Shown: one piece after another, positions 36,601-47,984 of the stretch
Layout: each line of letters starts with the position of its first letter
How positions within the stretch are numbered: position 1 is the stretch's first letter
Assembly (NCBI GenBank): GCA_032718475.1
Contig: JAUCBJ010000386.1
Span: 1-54,828, forward strand
From: Nemertoderma westbladi
Lineage: Eukaryota > Xenacoelomorpha > Nemertodermatida > Nemertodermatidae
Length of the DNA stretch: 54,828 nt
Reading direction: 5' to 3'
Position numbers and translations under genes: made by a program
Notes under the pieces: model-generated
What the model was told of the DNA's origin: nothing
The model's input: the letters and a program-made list of their open reading frames with translations, nothing else
The model's database searches: none

Positions 36601-39600
36601 TTCAGTAAACAAATAACTCACATCGCTGAAACGCCCAGTAAACAAATAACTCACATCGCTGAAACCTTCAGTAAACAAATAACTCACATCGCTGAAACCT
36701 TCAGTAAACAAATAACTCACATCGTTGAAACGCCCAGTAAACAAATAACTCACATCGCTGAAACGCCCAGTAAACAAATAACTCACATCACTGAAACCTT
36801 CAGTAAACAAATAACTCACATCGCTGAAACCTTCAGTAAACAAATAACTCACATCGCTGAAACCTTCAGTAAACAAATAACTCACATCGTTGAAACCTTC
36901 AGTAAACAAATAACTCATATCGCTGAAACGCCCAGTAAACAAATAACTCACATCGCTGAAACGCCCAGTAAACAAATAACTCACATCGCTGAAACCTTCA
37001 GTAAACAAATAACTCACATCGCTAAAACGCCCAGTAAATAAATAACTCACATCGCTGAAACGCCGAGTAAACAAATAACTCACATCGCTGAAACGCCCAG
37101 TAAACAAATAACTCACATCGCTGAAACCTTCAGTAAACAAATAACTCACATCGCTGAAACGCCAAGTAAACAAATAACTCACATCGCTGAAACCTTCAGT
37201 AAACAAATAACTCACATCGCTGAAACCTTCAGTAAACAAACAACTCACATCGCTGAAACCTTCAGTAAACAAATAACTCACATCGCTGAAACGCCCAGTA
37301 AACAAATAACTCACATCGCTGAAACCTTCAGTAAACAAATAACTCACATCGCTGAAACGCCCAGTAAACAAATAACTCACATCGCTGAAACGCCCAGTAA
37401 ACAAATAACACACATCGCTGAAACGCCCAGTAAACAAATAACTCACATCTCTGAAACGTTCAGTAAACAAATAACTCACATCGCTGAAACCTTCAGTAAA
37501 CAAATAACTCACATCGCTGAAACGCCCAGTAAACAAATAACACACATCGCTGAAACTCCCTGTAAACAAATAACTCACATCGCTGAAACGTTCAGTAAAC
37601 AAATAACTCACATCGCTGAAACCTTCAGTAAACAAATAACTCACATCGCTGAAACGCCCAGTAAACAAATAACACACATCGCTGAAACGCCCAGTAAACA
37701 AATAACTCACATCGCTGAAACGCCCAGTAAACAAATAACTCACATCGCTGAAACCTTCAGTAAACAAATAACTCACATCGCTGAAACGCCCTGTAAACAA
37801 ATAACTCACATCGCTGAAACGCCCAGTAAACAAATAACACACATCGCTGAAACTCCCTGTAAACAAATAACTCACATCTCTGAAACGTTCAGTAAACAAA
37901 TAACTCACATCGCTGAAACCTTCAGTAAACAAATAACTCACATCGCTGAAACGCCCAGTAAACAAATAACTCACATCGCTGAAACGCCGAGTAAACAAAT
38001 AACTCACATCGCTGAAACGCCCAGTAAACAAATAACACACATCGCTGAAACGCCCAGTAAACAAATAACTCACATCTCTGAAACGTTCAGTAAACAAATA
38101 AGTCACATCGCTGAAACCTTCAGTAAACAAATAACTCACATCGCTGAAACGCCCAGTAAACAAATAACACACATCGCTGAAACGCCCAGTAAACAAATAA
38201 CACACATCGCTGAAACTCCCTGTAAACAAATAACTCACATCGCTGAAACGTTCAGTAAACAAATAACTCACATCGCTGAAACCTTCAGTAAACAAATAAC
38301 TCACATCGCTGAAACGCCCAGTAAACAAATAACACACATCGCTGAAACGCCCAGTAAACAAATAACTCACATCGCTGAAACGCCCAGTAAACAAATAACT
38401 CACATCGCTGAAACCTTCAGTAAACAAATAACTCACATCGCTGAAACGCCCTGTAAACAAATAACTCACATCGCTGAAACGCCCAGTAAACAAATAACAC
38501 ACATCGCTGAAACTCCCTGTAAACAAATAACTCACATCTCTGAAACGTTCAGTAAACAAATAACTCACATCGCTGAAACCTTCAGTAAACAAATAACTCA
38601 CATCGCTGAAACGCCCAGTAAACAAATAACTCACATCGCTGAAACGCCGAGTAAACAAATAACTCACATCGCTGAAACGCCCAGTAAACAAATAAATCAC
38701 ATCGCTGAAACGCCCTGTAAACAAATAACTCACATCGCTGAAACCTTCAGTAAACAAATAACTCACATCGCTGAAACGCCCAGTAAACAAATAACACACA
38801 TCGCTGAAACTCCCTGTAAACAAATAACTCACATCGCTGAAACCTTCAGTAAACAAATAACTCACATCGCTGAAACGCCCAGTAAACAAATAACTCACAT
38901 CGCTGAAACCTTCAGTAAACAAATAACTCACATCGCTGAAACGCCCTGTAAACAAATAACTCACATCGCTGAAACGCCCAGTAAACAAATAACTCACATC
39001 GCTAAAACCTTCAGTAAACAAATAACTCATATCACTGAAACCTCCAGGAAACAAATAACTCATATCGCTGAAACTCTCAGAAAACAAATAACTCACATCG
39101 CTGAAACACCCAGTAAACAAATAACTCACATCGCTGAAACCTTCAGTAAACAAATAACTCACATCGCTGAAACGCCCAGTAAACAAATAACTCACATCGC
39201 TGAATCCTTCAGTAAACAAATAACTCACATCGCTGAAACGCCCAGTAAACAAATAACTCACATCGCTGAAACCTTCAGTAAACAAACAACTCACATCGCT
39301 GAAACGCCCAGTAAACAAATGACTCACATCGCTGAAACATTCAGTAAACAAATAACTCACATCGCTGAAACGCCCAGTAAACAAATAACTCACATCGCTG
39401 AAACCTTCAGTAAACAAATAACTCACATCGCTGAAACGCCCAGTAAACAAATAACTCACATCGCTGAAACCTTCAGTAAACAAATAACTCACATCGCTGA
39501 AACCTTCAGTAAACAAATAACTCACATCGTTGAAACGCCCAGTAAACAAATAACTCACATCGCTGAAACGCCCAGTAAACAAATAACTCACATCGCTGAA

Positions 39601-42600
39601 ACCTTCAGTAAACAAATAACTCACATCGCTGAAACCTTCAGTAAACAAATAACTCACATCGCTGAAACCTTCAGTAAACAAATAACTCACATCGTTGAAA
39701 CCTTCAGTAAACAAATAACTCATATCGCTGAAACGCCCAGTAAACAAATAACTCACATCGCTGAAACGCCCAGTAAACAAATAACTCACATCGCTGAAAC
39801 CTTCAGTAAACAAATAACTCACATCGCTGAAACGCCCAGTAAATAAATAACTCACATCGCTGAAACGCCGAGTAAACAAATAACTCACATCGCTGAAACG
39901 CCCATTAAACAAATAACTCACATCGTTGAAACCTTCAGTAAACAAATAACTCACATCGCTGAAACGCCAAGTAAACAAATAACTCACATCGCTGAAACCT
40001 TCAGTAAACAAATAACTCACATCGCTGAAACCTTCAGTAAACAAATAACTCACATCGCTGAAACGCCCAGTAAACAAATAACTCACATCGCTGAAACCTT
40101 CAGTAAACAAATAACTCACATCGCTGAAACGCCCAGTAAACAAATAACTCACATCGCTGAAACCTTCAGTAAACAAATAACTCACATCGCTGAAACCTGC
40201 AGTAAACAAATAACTCATATCGCTGAAACCTTCAGTAAACAAATAACTCACATCGCTGAAACTTTCAGTAAACAAATAACTCACATCGCTGAAACGCCCA
40301 GTAAATAAATAACTCACATCGCTGAAACGCCGAGTAAACAAATAACTCACATCGCTGAAACGCCCAGTAAACAAATAACTCACATCGCTGAAACCTTCAG
40401 TAAACAAATAACTCACATCGCTGAAACCTTCAGTAAACAAATAACTCACATCGCTGAAACGCCCAGTAAACAAATAACTCACATCGCTGAAACCTTCAGT
40501 AAACAAATAACTCACATCGCTGAAACCTTCAGTAAACAAATAACTCACATCGTTGAAACGCCCAGTAAACAAATAACTCACATCGCTGAAACGCCCAGTA
40601 AACAAATAACTCACATCGCTGAAACCTTCAGTAAACAAATAACTCACATCGCTGAAACCTTCAGTAAACAAATAACTCACATCGCTGAAACCTTCAGTAA
40701 ACAAATAACTCACATCGTTGAAACCTTCAGTAAACAAATAACTCATATCGCTGAAACGCCCAGTAAACAAATAACTCACATCGCTGAAACGCCCAGTAAA
40801 CAAATAACTCACATCGCTGAAACCTTCAGTAAACAAATAACTCACATCGCTGAAACGCCCAGTAAATAAATAACTCACATCGCTGAAACGCCGAGTAAAC
40901 AAATAACTCACATCGCTGAAACGCCCATTAAACAAATAACTCACATCGTTGAAACCTTCAGTAAACAAATAACTCACATCGCTGAAACGCCAAGTAAACA
41001 AATAACTCACATCGCTGAAACCTTCAGTAAACAAATAACTCACATCGCTGAAACCTTCAGTAAACAAATAACTCACATCGCTGAAACGCCCAGTAAACAA
41101 ATAACTCACATCGCTGAAACCTTCAGTAAACAAATAACTCACATCGCTGAAACGCCCAGTAAACAAATAACTCACATCGCTGAAACCTTCAGTAAACAAA
41201 TAACTCACATCGCTGAAACCTGCAGTAAACAAATAACTCATATCGCTGAAACCTTCAGTAAACAAATAACTCACATCGCTGAAACTTTCAGTAAACAAAT
41301 AACTCACATCGCTGAAACGCCCAGTAAATAAATAACTCACATCGCTGAAACGCCGAGTAAACAAATAACTCACATCGCTGAAACGCCCAGTAAACAAATA
41401 ACTCACATCGCTGAAACCTTCAGTAAACAAATAACTCACATCGCTGAAACGCCAAGTAAACAAATAACTCACATCGCTGAAACCTTCAGTAAACAAATAA
41501 CTCACATCGCTGAAACCTTCAGTAAACAAATAACTCACATCGCTGAAACTTTCAGTAAACAAATAACTCACATCGCTGAAACGCCCAGTAAACAAATAAC
41601 TCACATCGCTGAAACCTTCAGTAAACAAATAACTCACATCGCTGAAACGCCCAGTAAACAAATAACTCACATCGCTGAAACCTTCAGTAAACAAATAACT
41701 CACATCGCTGAAACCTGCAGTAAACAAATAACTCATATCGCTGAAACCTTCAGTAAACAAATAACTCACATCGCTGAAACCTTCAGTAAACAAATAACTC
41801 ACATCGCTGAAACGCCCAGTAAACAAATAACTCACATCGCTGAAACCTTCAGTAAACAAATAACTCACATCGCTGAAACGCCCAGTAAACAAATAACTCA
41901 CATCGCTGAAACCTTCAGTAAACAAATAACTCACATCGCTGAAACGCCCAGTAAACAAATAACTCACATCGCTGAAACCTTCAGTAAACAAATAACTCAC
42001 ATCGCTGAAACGCCCAGTAAACAAATAACTCACATCGCTGAAACCTTCAGTAAACAAATAACTCACATCGCTGAAACCTTCAGTAAACAAATAACTCACA
42101 TCGCTGAAACCTTCAGTAAACAAATAACTCATATCGCTGAAACCTTCAGTAAACAAATAACTCACATCGCTGAAACGCCCAGTAAACAAATAACTCATAT
42201 CGCTGAAACGCCCAGTAAACAAATAACTCATATCGCTGAAACGCCCAGTAAACAAATAACTCACATCGCTGAAACCTTCAGTAAACAAATAACTCACATC
42301 GCTGAAACGCCCAGTAAACAAATAACTCACATCGCTGAAACGCCCAGTAAACAAATAACTAACATCGCTGAAACCTTCAGCAAACAAATAACTCACATCG
42401 TTGAAACCTTCAGTAAACAAATAACTCATATCGCTGAAACCTTCAGTAAACAAATAACTCACATCGCTGAAACGCCCAGTAAACAAATAATTCACATCGC
42501 TGAAACGCCCAGTAAACAAATAACTCACATCGCTGAAACCTTCAGTAAACAAATAACTCACATCGCTGAAACGCCCAGTAAACAAATAACTCACATCGCT

Positions 42601-43977
42601 GAAACGCCCAGTAAACAAATAACTCACATCGCTGAAACGCCCAGTAAACAAATAACTAACATCGTTGAAACCTTCAGTAAACAAATAACTCATATCGCTG
42701 AAACCTTCAGTAAACAAATAACTCACATCGCTGAAACGCCCAGTAAACAAATAACTCACATCGCTGAAACGCCCAGTAAACAAATAACTCACATCGCTGA
42801 AACCTTCAGTAAACAAATAACTCACATCGCTGAAACGCCCTGTAAACAAATAACTCATATCGATGAAACGCTCAGTAAACAAATAACTCACATCGCTGAA
42901 ACCTTCAGTAAACAAATAACTCACATCGCTGAAACGCCCAGTAAACAAATAACTCACATCGCTGAAACCTTCAGTAAACAAATAACTCACATCGCTGAAA
43001 CGCCCAGTAAACAAATAACTCACATCGCTGAAACGCCCAGTAAACAAATAACTAACATCGCTGAAACCTTCAGTAAACAAATAACTCACATCGTTGAAAC
43101 CTTCAGTAAACAAATAACTCATATCGCTGAAACCTTCAGTAAACAAATAACTCACATCGCTGAAACGCCCAGTAAACAAATAACTCACATCGCTGAAACG
43201 CCCAGTAAACAAATAACTCACATCGCTGAAACGCCCAGTAAACAAATAACTCACATCTCTGAAACCTTCAGTAAACAAATAACTCACATCGCTGAAACGC
43301 CCAGTAAACAAATAACTCATATCGCTGAAACGCCCAGTAAACAAATAACTAACATCGCTGAAACGCCCAGTAAACAAATAACTCATATCGCTGAAACGCC
43401 CAGTAAACAAATAACTAACATCGCTGAAACGCCCAGTAAACAAATAACTCCATCGCTGAAACCTTCAGTAAACAAATAACTCATATCGCTGAAACGCCCA
43501 GTAAACAAATAACTAACATCGCTGAAACGCCCAGTAAACAAATAACTCCATCGCTGAAACCTTCAGTAAACAAATAACTCATATCGCTGAAACGCCCAGT
43601 AAACAAATAACTCCATCGCTGAAACCTTCAGTAAACAAATAACTAACATCGCTGAAACGCCCAGTAAACAAATAACTCACATCGCTGAAACCTTCAGTAA
43701 ACAAATAACTAACATCGCTGAAACCTTCAGTAAACAAATAACTCACATCGTTGAAACCTTCAGTAAACAAATAACTCACATCGCTGAAACGCCCAGTAAA
43801 CAAATAACTAACATCGCTGAAACCTTCAGTAAACAAATAACTCACATCGTTGAAACCTTCAGTAAACAAATAACTCATATCGCTGAAACCTTCAGTAAAC
43901 AAATAACTCACATCGCTGAAACGCCCAGTAAACAAATAACTCACATCGCTGAAACGCCCAGTAAACAAATAACTCAC
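21696..43977. repeat. 33-bp minisatellite A (about 675 copies) filling intron 3
   Basis: The plus-strand unit reads AAACAAATAACTCACATCGC then TGAA plus a variable end ACGCCCAGT, ACCTTCAGT, ACGCCCTGT, ACGCCGAGT, ACGTTCAGT or ACTCCCTGT. On the gene strand it reads CGATGTGAGTTATTTGTTTAC and so carries a consensus 5' splice site. Higher-order repeats are clear: the rare AATAAATCAC mark occurs at 27211, 29290 and 31369, and at 28300, 30379 and 32458, always 2,079 bp (63 units) apart. The CCTCCAGG mark at 33992, 36236 and 39041 gives shifts of 68 and 85 units. Three 32-bp units (CTCCATCG, about 43450-43615) break the frame near the exon. The array begins at the donor of exon 44053-43978. Confidence 0.97.
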
Positions 43978-44053
43978 ATCGTTATGAATTAAATCATCGT
44001 CTATCCATAGATGCGTAACAGTGTCCAGATCAATATTTTGGTTCAATTGTGCC
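43978..44053 (-). CDS. exon 3 of the minus-strand modular protein gene
   Basis: A 76-bp exon with acceptor GTTTACAG|GGC and donor GAT|GTGAGT. It enters in phase 2, so its first G completes a Gly codon with GG from exon 2, then encodes 25 residues containing IDLDTVTHLWIDDDLIHND. The D-x-V-T-x... and acidic DDDLI phrase resembles the short segment between modules of DUF11-like repeat proteins (recalled, not searched). Both of its splice sites are copied in the adjoining 33-bp satellite: the donor in most units and the acceptor in the CCCTGT class. The frame continues open into the satellite, so a run-on exon is formally possible, but 32-bp units break it within about 400 bp. Confidence 0.6.
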
Positions 44054-44586
44054 CTGTAAACGTAAATAATCTGATTTTAAACAATAGTACAAGTGGTGAT
44101 GTGGTACTTGCCGGCGATGTCTAACTACATGTACAAAGTAATGTTATTGGTGAATGTGATAGACAATACACCAGAGGCTACTCTCTCTTGGCTGTTTCCT
44201 GAGTGTGGAGGATGGTACCACTTCAATTATTTTTAAAAAAATACTCCGTAACAATGCAAATATTATTTTCACCCCCATTATAATCCAGTTTCAAATTATA
44301 TCGCTGGGATGTAGAAAACTTATAAGTGTTGTTACTCAACACAACAGAGCGAAATTTATGCCATCAGAATTGAACCTACGCCACCAAACACTTCTTTAAT
44401 GAGGTAAGGAATTCTAACCACAGGTATCCTTGGCAATGTAACTTGTTCCTTTCCCCTAATTGATAATAAACTTTGCTCATTTACTATGGACTTTCAATCA
44501 CGTTTAACCCCTATCAGCTCTCACTATCAGACAGTGCGTACTCACTGATGTGTATTTAGTGTTACGGTAGGCTTCTACACTTACCC
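44054..44586 (-). other. intron 2 (533 bp)
   Basis: Ordinary AT-rich intron between the donor GG|GTAAGT of exon 2 and the acceptor GTTTACAG of exon 3. The 21 bases at 44051-44071 resemble the 33-bp satellite unit (GCCCTGTAAAC exact, then AAATAA after two extra bases). Nothing else is recognisable; the 64-codon plus-strand frame at 44205 has no support. Confidence 0.55.
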
Positions 44587-44736
44587 ATCCAGCGGTCCTC
44601 TGAGGCTCTCATACTTTGCAATAGAGTCGTGTATTGTAGGAAAGTTAGACCCGATATGGGGGAAGGATATCTTACAAACCTTTACAACGGGGCCGGCTTC
44701 CGGTGTAAATCCTGTATTCTCGTTCATCTTTTGTAA
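44587..44736 (-). CDS. exon 2 of the minus-strand modular protein gene
   Basis: A 150-bp exon from acceptor TTTATCGCAG to donor GGATGG|GTAAGT, phase 0 in and phase 2 out, encoding 49 full residues plus two bases. The text includes FTPEAGPVVKVCKISFPHIG followed by SNFPTIHDS. The phrase KISFPHIGSN parallels EITSVGGN at the end of exon 5, so the two exons may hold the same position in successive modules. Both splice sites are near consensus, and the half codon left at the donor is completed correctly by exon 3. The protein family is unidentified; an extracellular β-sandwich repeat is the best guess. Confidence 0.65.
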
Positions 44737-45217
44737 CTGCGATAAATAAATTATTTATTTAATACAATTATATAGACCTATCAGCTACCATTTAAGAATT
44801 CCCAATTCCGAACTACAAAAACAAGTTTCTAATAATTTTGATACCAAATAATTTATGAACATTAAACAACTCTGATAAAATCAATTACTATTACGTACTT
44901 TACCTGTACGTTTCGTGAATAAGTTGCTTCAAGACACTTAACTTTAGCTAATCATATTTATTTTTAATTCAACTATTTATAACCTGGAATTTTATAAGAA
45001 AAGGCGTAAAGAGAAGATTCTGGAAGTCCCTGATAATATCCCTTCGAACGACTATATTTAGATGGACGGCGGCTTGTGCGTAGTTAGGGATCGTTGTGTA
45101 AAGTACTATTGCAGATGTCATCGTCGCTAAAGGGATCTCGAAGCCCTAGAGTAGTGCAAAAAATTTCCATTCATTATATTAATAAATTAATTCATATTTA
45201 ATCTCCAACCACACCCT
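44737..45217 (-). other. intron 1, part downstream of the LINE
   Basis: AT-rich intronic sequence with a T-rich tract (ATTTATTTATCGCAG on the gene strand) leading into exon 2. No repeat unit or gene is visible. Confidence 0.5.
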
Positions 45218-45383
45218 ATACAACAGTGTAGATGATCTAATTTCTGGTACACTTCTACATTCTTGGAGGCACCATGATATTATTAGTCCAGTAATCAACT
45301 GCCTGGATTACTTACCGTCAGTGCCGGTAGAGACTGTGGTACCGGTTGCGCATATAGCGGAGTAATTAAATCGATCCCGACAT
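45218..45383. repeat. 166-bp direct duplication, left copy
   Basis: It matches 47347-47512 over 166 bp with about five mismatches and no gaps, beginning ATACAACAGTGTAGAT and ending CGATCCCGACAT. On the gene strand it carries the last 68 bp of exon 1 (45316-45383) and an intact donor ACG|GTAAGT at 45316/45315. It lies exactly at the left edge of the LINE insertion, as a target-site duplication would. The exon fragment here has no acceptor of its own in the duplicated part. Confidence 0.85.
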
Positions 45384-47346
45384 AGTGCCGAAATGACCTC
45401 TATAAGGCGCAGAAAGAGTCGCGACTCAAACAGAATACAGCGGCCAAGAATGCAGTTAAGGCTGCATCTAGGTCCCTGAACAGGCAGTGCTCTGTTAATC
45501 TACAGGAGCTAATAAACCAACAGGTTGATGCCATCAATGATGCTGACGACAGCAGGCAAACATCCCAGGCATGGAAATCGATCAATTTGCTTATTGGGCG
45601 GAAAAACCAACCAACCACCAAGGTTAAGGCTGAATCACCAGCCAATCGCCTCAATGGTTGGAAGGCCCACTTTGAAAAGCTCCTCAATAATGACAGGGTA
45701 TTGCTGATAACTTTATAGAAATAAAAGTGTCTGAGTCTGTACTCCCAGATATTCCCATTGGCGATATCTCCTTTGCAGAAGTGAAGGCTGCTGCAAAGAG
45801 CATTAAGACCAATCGTGCCCGTGGAGTAGTGATGGTGTTCCCCCTAAGGACTTTAAAATACTTGAGTGTTTAAAGCTCATCTATGCCATCATAGTAGAAT
45901 AGTAGTATGCCATCATGTACAGAACAACAAGAGTCCCACAAGAGATGAAAACAAATAAGTTGGTGCCAGTTCCCAAGAAGGGCAACCTAACACTCTATGG
46001 TTCTTTTCGGGGAATCTCATTGATCTCGATTGCTGCAAAGCTATACAATAGAATTCGATTAAATCGCATCAGGGATCCCATTGAGAGACCGATCCGTGGA
46101 AATCAGAATGGGTTCCGTAAAGGTCGTGGGACCATGGAGCCCATTTTGGCACTTAGAAGGATAATTGAAAAGTTATAAAAAAGAAAGAAAGGCATCTGGC
46201 TGTTATCTTTGTTGACTTCTTCAAGGCCTTTGATTCAGTCTCTCGCTCACGTATGTTCAGCATACTTTCATTATATGGGATTCCTGATGAAATTATTGCA
46301 GCCATCAGATCAGTATATGATGGTTCGACAACATTTGTGTCTACTGTTGACGGTGACACAGAACCATTTGAAGTGTTATGGGGCGTCCTCCAGGGAGACA
46401 CACTTGCACCATTCTTGTTCATACTTGTGGTTGACTATGTTCTACGCATGTCCTTAGATCATCTCAATGATGATGGGGTGATGGTATCTCTACCTAGTGT
46501 CTGCAGAAGTCGAGGAAATCCTGCCAAGTACATAACTGATCTAGACTTTACTGATGACTTAGGAGTAATCTCAGAATCACTAGAGGGAGTACAACCGCTC
46601 CTCAGCCCATTAGAACAGTCTGGTTCTAGTGTTGGTCTTTCTATTAACTCCAAGAAAACCAAAATTTTAATAGTTAACTTTGAAAGTCCTCAGCAAGTCT
46701 CTGACCAGATGAGCATAAGCTCAAAGGTTGGTATGCTTGGGCATGTTACCTGGGATCATGGATCCGGAGGTCAGGTGAGGACCTTCGAATACGTAAGGGA
46801 AAGGCATGAGCAGTCTTGAATAGGCTTTCAAGGATTTGGATGTCACATGGAATTAATCGGAAACTTAGGTCCGATTATTTAGAGCAGCAGTAGATCCAGT
46901 ACTCCTCTATGGGAGTTCATTCTGGGCTCTAACAGCTGAGGAAATCAAATCTCTGGATGGCACATTCACACGAATGCTACGCCGGGTTCACAGTACAATG
47001 CACACATCTCCAACCGGACACAATATAACATTGGAGGTGTCTCATTGGATCCCCCAAGCTTGACACTAGAACAAAGCCGCCTCCGCTTTGCAGGACATTG
47101 CTTTCGCCGTGAGGACCAACCACTGCATAATCTTGTGCTTTGGCAGCGTCATGGAGTGAATAAGCATGGTGGACAGCCCATGACTTTCTTGAGACGCATC
47201 TTAAAGGATACTGGCCTGGGAGATGCGGATGATCTAGCAAATGTCATGGGTGATAGGGAGTTGTGGCGGCGCAATTTTGTCGACAAGCCGGCACAGCATT
47301 CTTAAAAATGCAGCAGCAATGCAGCATGCCGATCCTAGTATTAGTA
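45384..47346 (+). mobile_element. 5'-truncated non-LTR retrotransposon (LINE)
   Basis: The 1,963-bp body lies between the two 166-bp copies and is antisense to the host gene. It starts inside the linker between endonuclease and reverse transcriptase, so the endonuclease half is missing, as usual for incomplete reverse transcription. It ends shortly after the C-terminal domain with AGTATTAGTAAT rather than a poly-A tail, which suits RTE-like elements more than L1. The clade is uncertain. Confidence 0.85.
45386..47305 (+). pseudogene. LINE reverse transcriptase, frameshifted
   Basis: Reverse transcriptase remains are spread over all three frames. The linker (45386-45718) has AWKSINLLIGRKNQPTTKV and LNGWKAHFEKLL. 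A second piece (about 45700-45830) has FAEVKAAAKSIKTNRARG. The third (45831-46178, with internal stops near 45897) has PVPKKGNL, FRGISLISIAAKLYN and NQNGFRKGRG. The fourth (about 46170-46819) has VDFFKAFDSVS, the GVLQGDTLAPFLFI motif and the catalytic box as FTDD where most LINEs have YADD or FADD. The C-terminal part (46860-47305, itself split near 47062) has LRFAGHCFRREDQP and a DRELWRR ending. At least four frameshifts and several stops make it inactive. In life this enzyme copies element RNA into a nicked target. Confidence 0.85.
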
Positions 47347-47512
47347 ATACAACAGTGTAGATAACCTAATTTCTGGTACACTTCTACATTCTTGGAGGCA
47401 CCATGATATTATTAGTCCAGTAATCAACTGCCTGGATTACTTACCGTCAGTGCCGGTAGAGATTGGGGTACCGGTTGCGCATATAGCGGAGTAATTAACT
47501 CGATCCCGACAT
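47347..47512. repeat. 166-bp direct duplication, right copy
   Basis: This is the parental or intact copy: its right 68 bp are the end of exon 1 and continue uninterrupted into the rest of that exon. See the left copy at 45218. About 3 % divergence between copies gives a rough age for the insertion. Confidence 0.85.
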
Positions 47513-47696
47513 CATCGATGTCTACCCACTCCCCCTCCGGCGTTTCGACATTGCGATACTGAAACTTTGTGTTGAACCCGTTTGATGGAAACTCTACTTC
47601 AGCCGTCTGAGGGTTGCGGAGTTGTGCCAACGCTTCAATAGTAAACTGATCGTCAGCTGGAGTATAATCATCTGGTAACAGGGAATTTAGTCTATT
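47445..47696 (-). CDS. exon 1 (first visible) of the minus-strand modular protein gene
   Basis: A 252-bp exon in phase 0 at both ends, between acceptor TTTGACCCTAG and donor CTGACG|GTAAGT, encoding 84 residues. It contains LLPDDYTPADDQFTIEALAQ, FPSNGFNTKFQYRNVETPEG and DIDDVGIELITPLYAQP. The text is acidic and strand-rich with no Cys, and no named domain was recognised. The donor is a perfect consensus. An alternative acceptor TTACCAG lies 24 bp inside the exon; the outer one keeps the frame open and in phase. Upstream exons must lie beyond a satellite-filled intron that runs past the right edge of the window. The last 68 bp have been copied into intron 1 next to the LINE. Confidence 0.65.
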
Positions 47697-47984
47697 CTAG
47701 GGTCAAATTAAAATCCATGTTGAAAGATTGCAAAATGGGAATTCTTTAATTTACATTCATTAGGATACCAAGCGTAACCACATACGAGCGTAACCAATAT
47801 GATAACACATTCAGACATTACAATATTCAGTAAAATACAAAATAGTCATCATATCGCATTTGTTATTATTTTTATCTAAGTATAACTTATTTATTATAAT
47901 CAGAAGAACATCCATGTAACACCACTCCGCACTTAATTCTTAAATACATGTTATAATGATCATTTTCCACTTATTATCACAGCT
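47697..47984 (-). other. intron upstream of exon 1, unique part
   Basis: AT-rich, non-repetitive sequence between the 33-bp array B and the acceptor of exon 47696-47445. No gene or element is visible. Confidence 0.5.

Noticed and set aside
21544-43443. a 7,299-codon open frame on the minus strand and 4,426 codons on the plus strand
   Set aside because: Both strands are open only because the 33-bp unit has no stop in those frames. 32-bp units break the frame near the exon, and splice phases of exons 3 and 4 fit removal of the whole array.
44205-44399. 64-codon plus-strand ORF in intron 2
   Set aside because: Short, AT-rich, no motif, and opposite to the gene.
45400-46662. minus-strand ORFs over the LINE
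   Set aside because: They are antisense shadows of the reverse transcriptase; the sense frames show family motifs.
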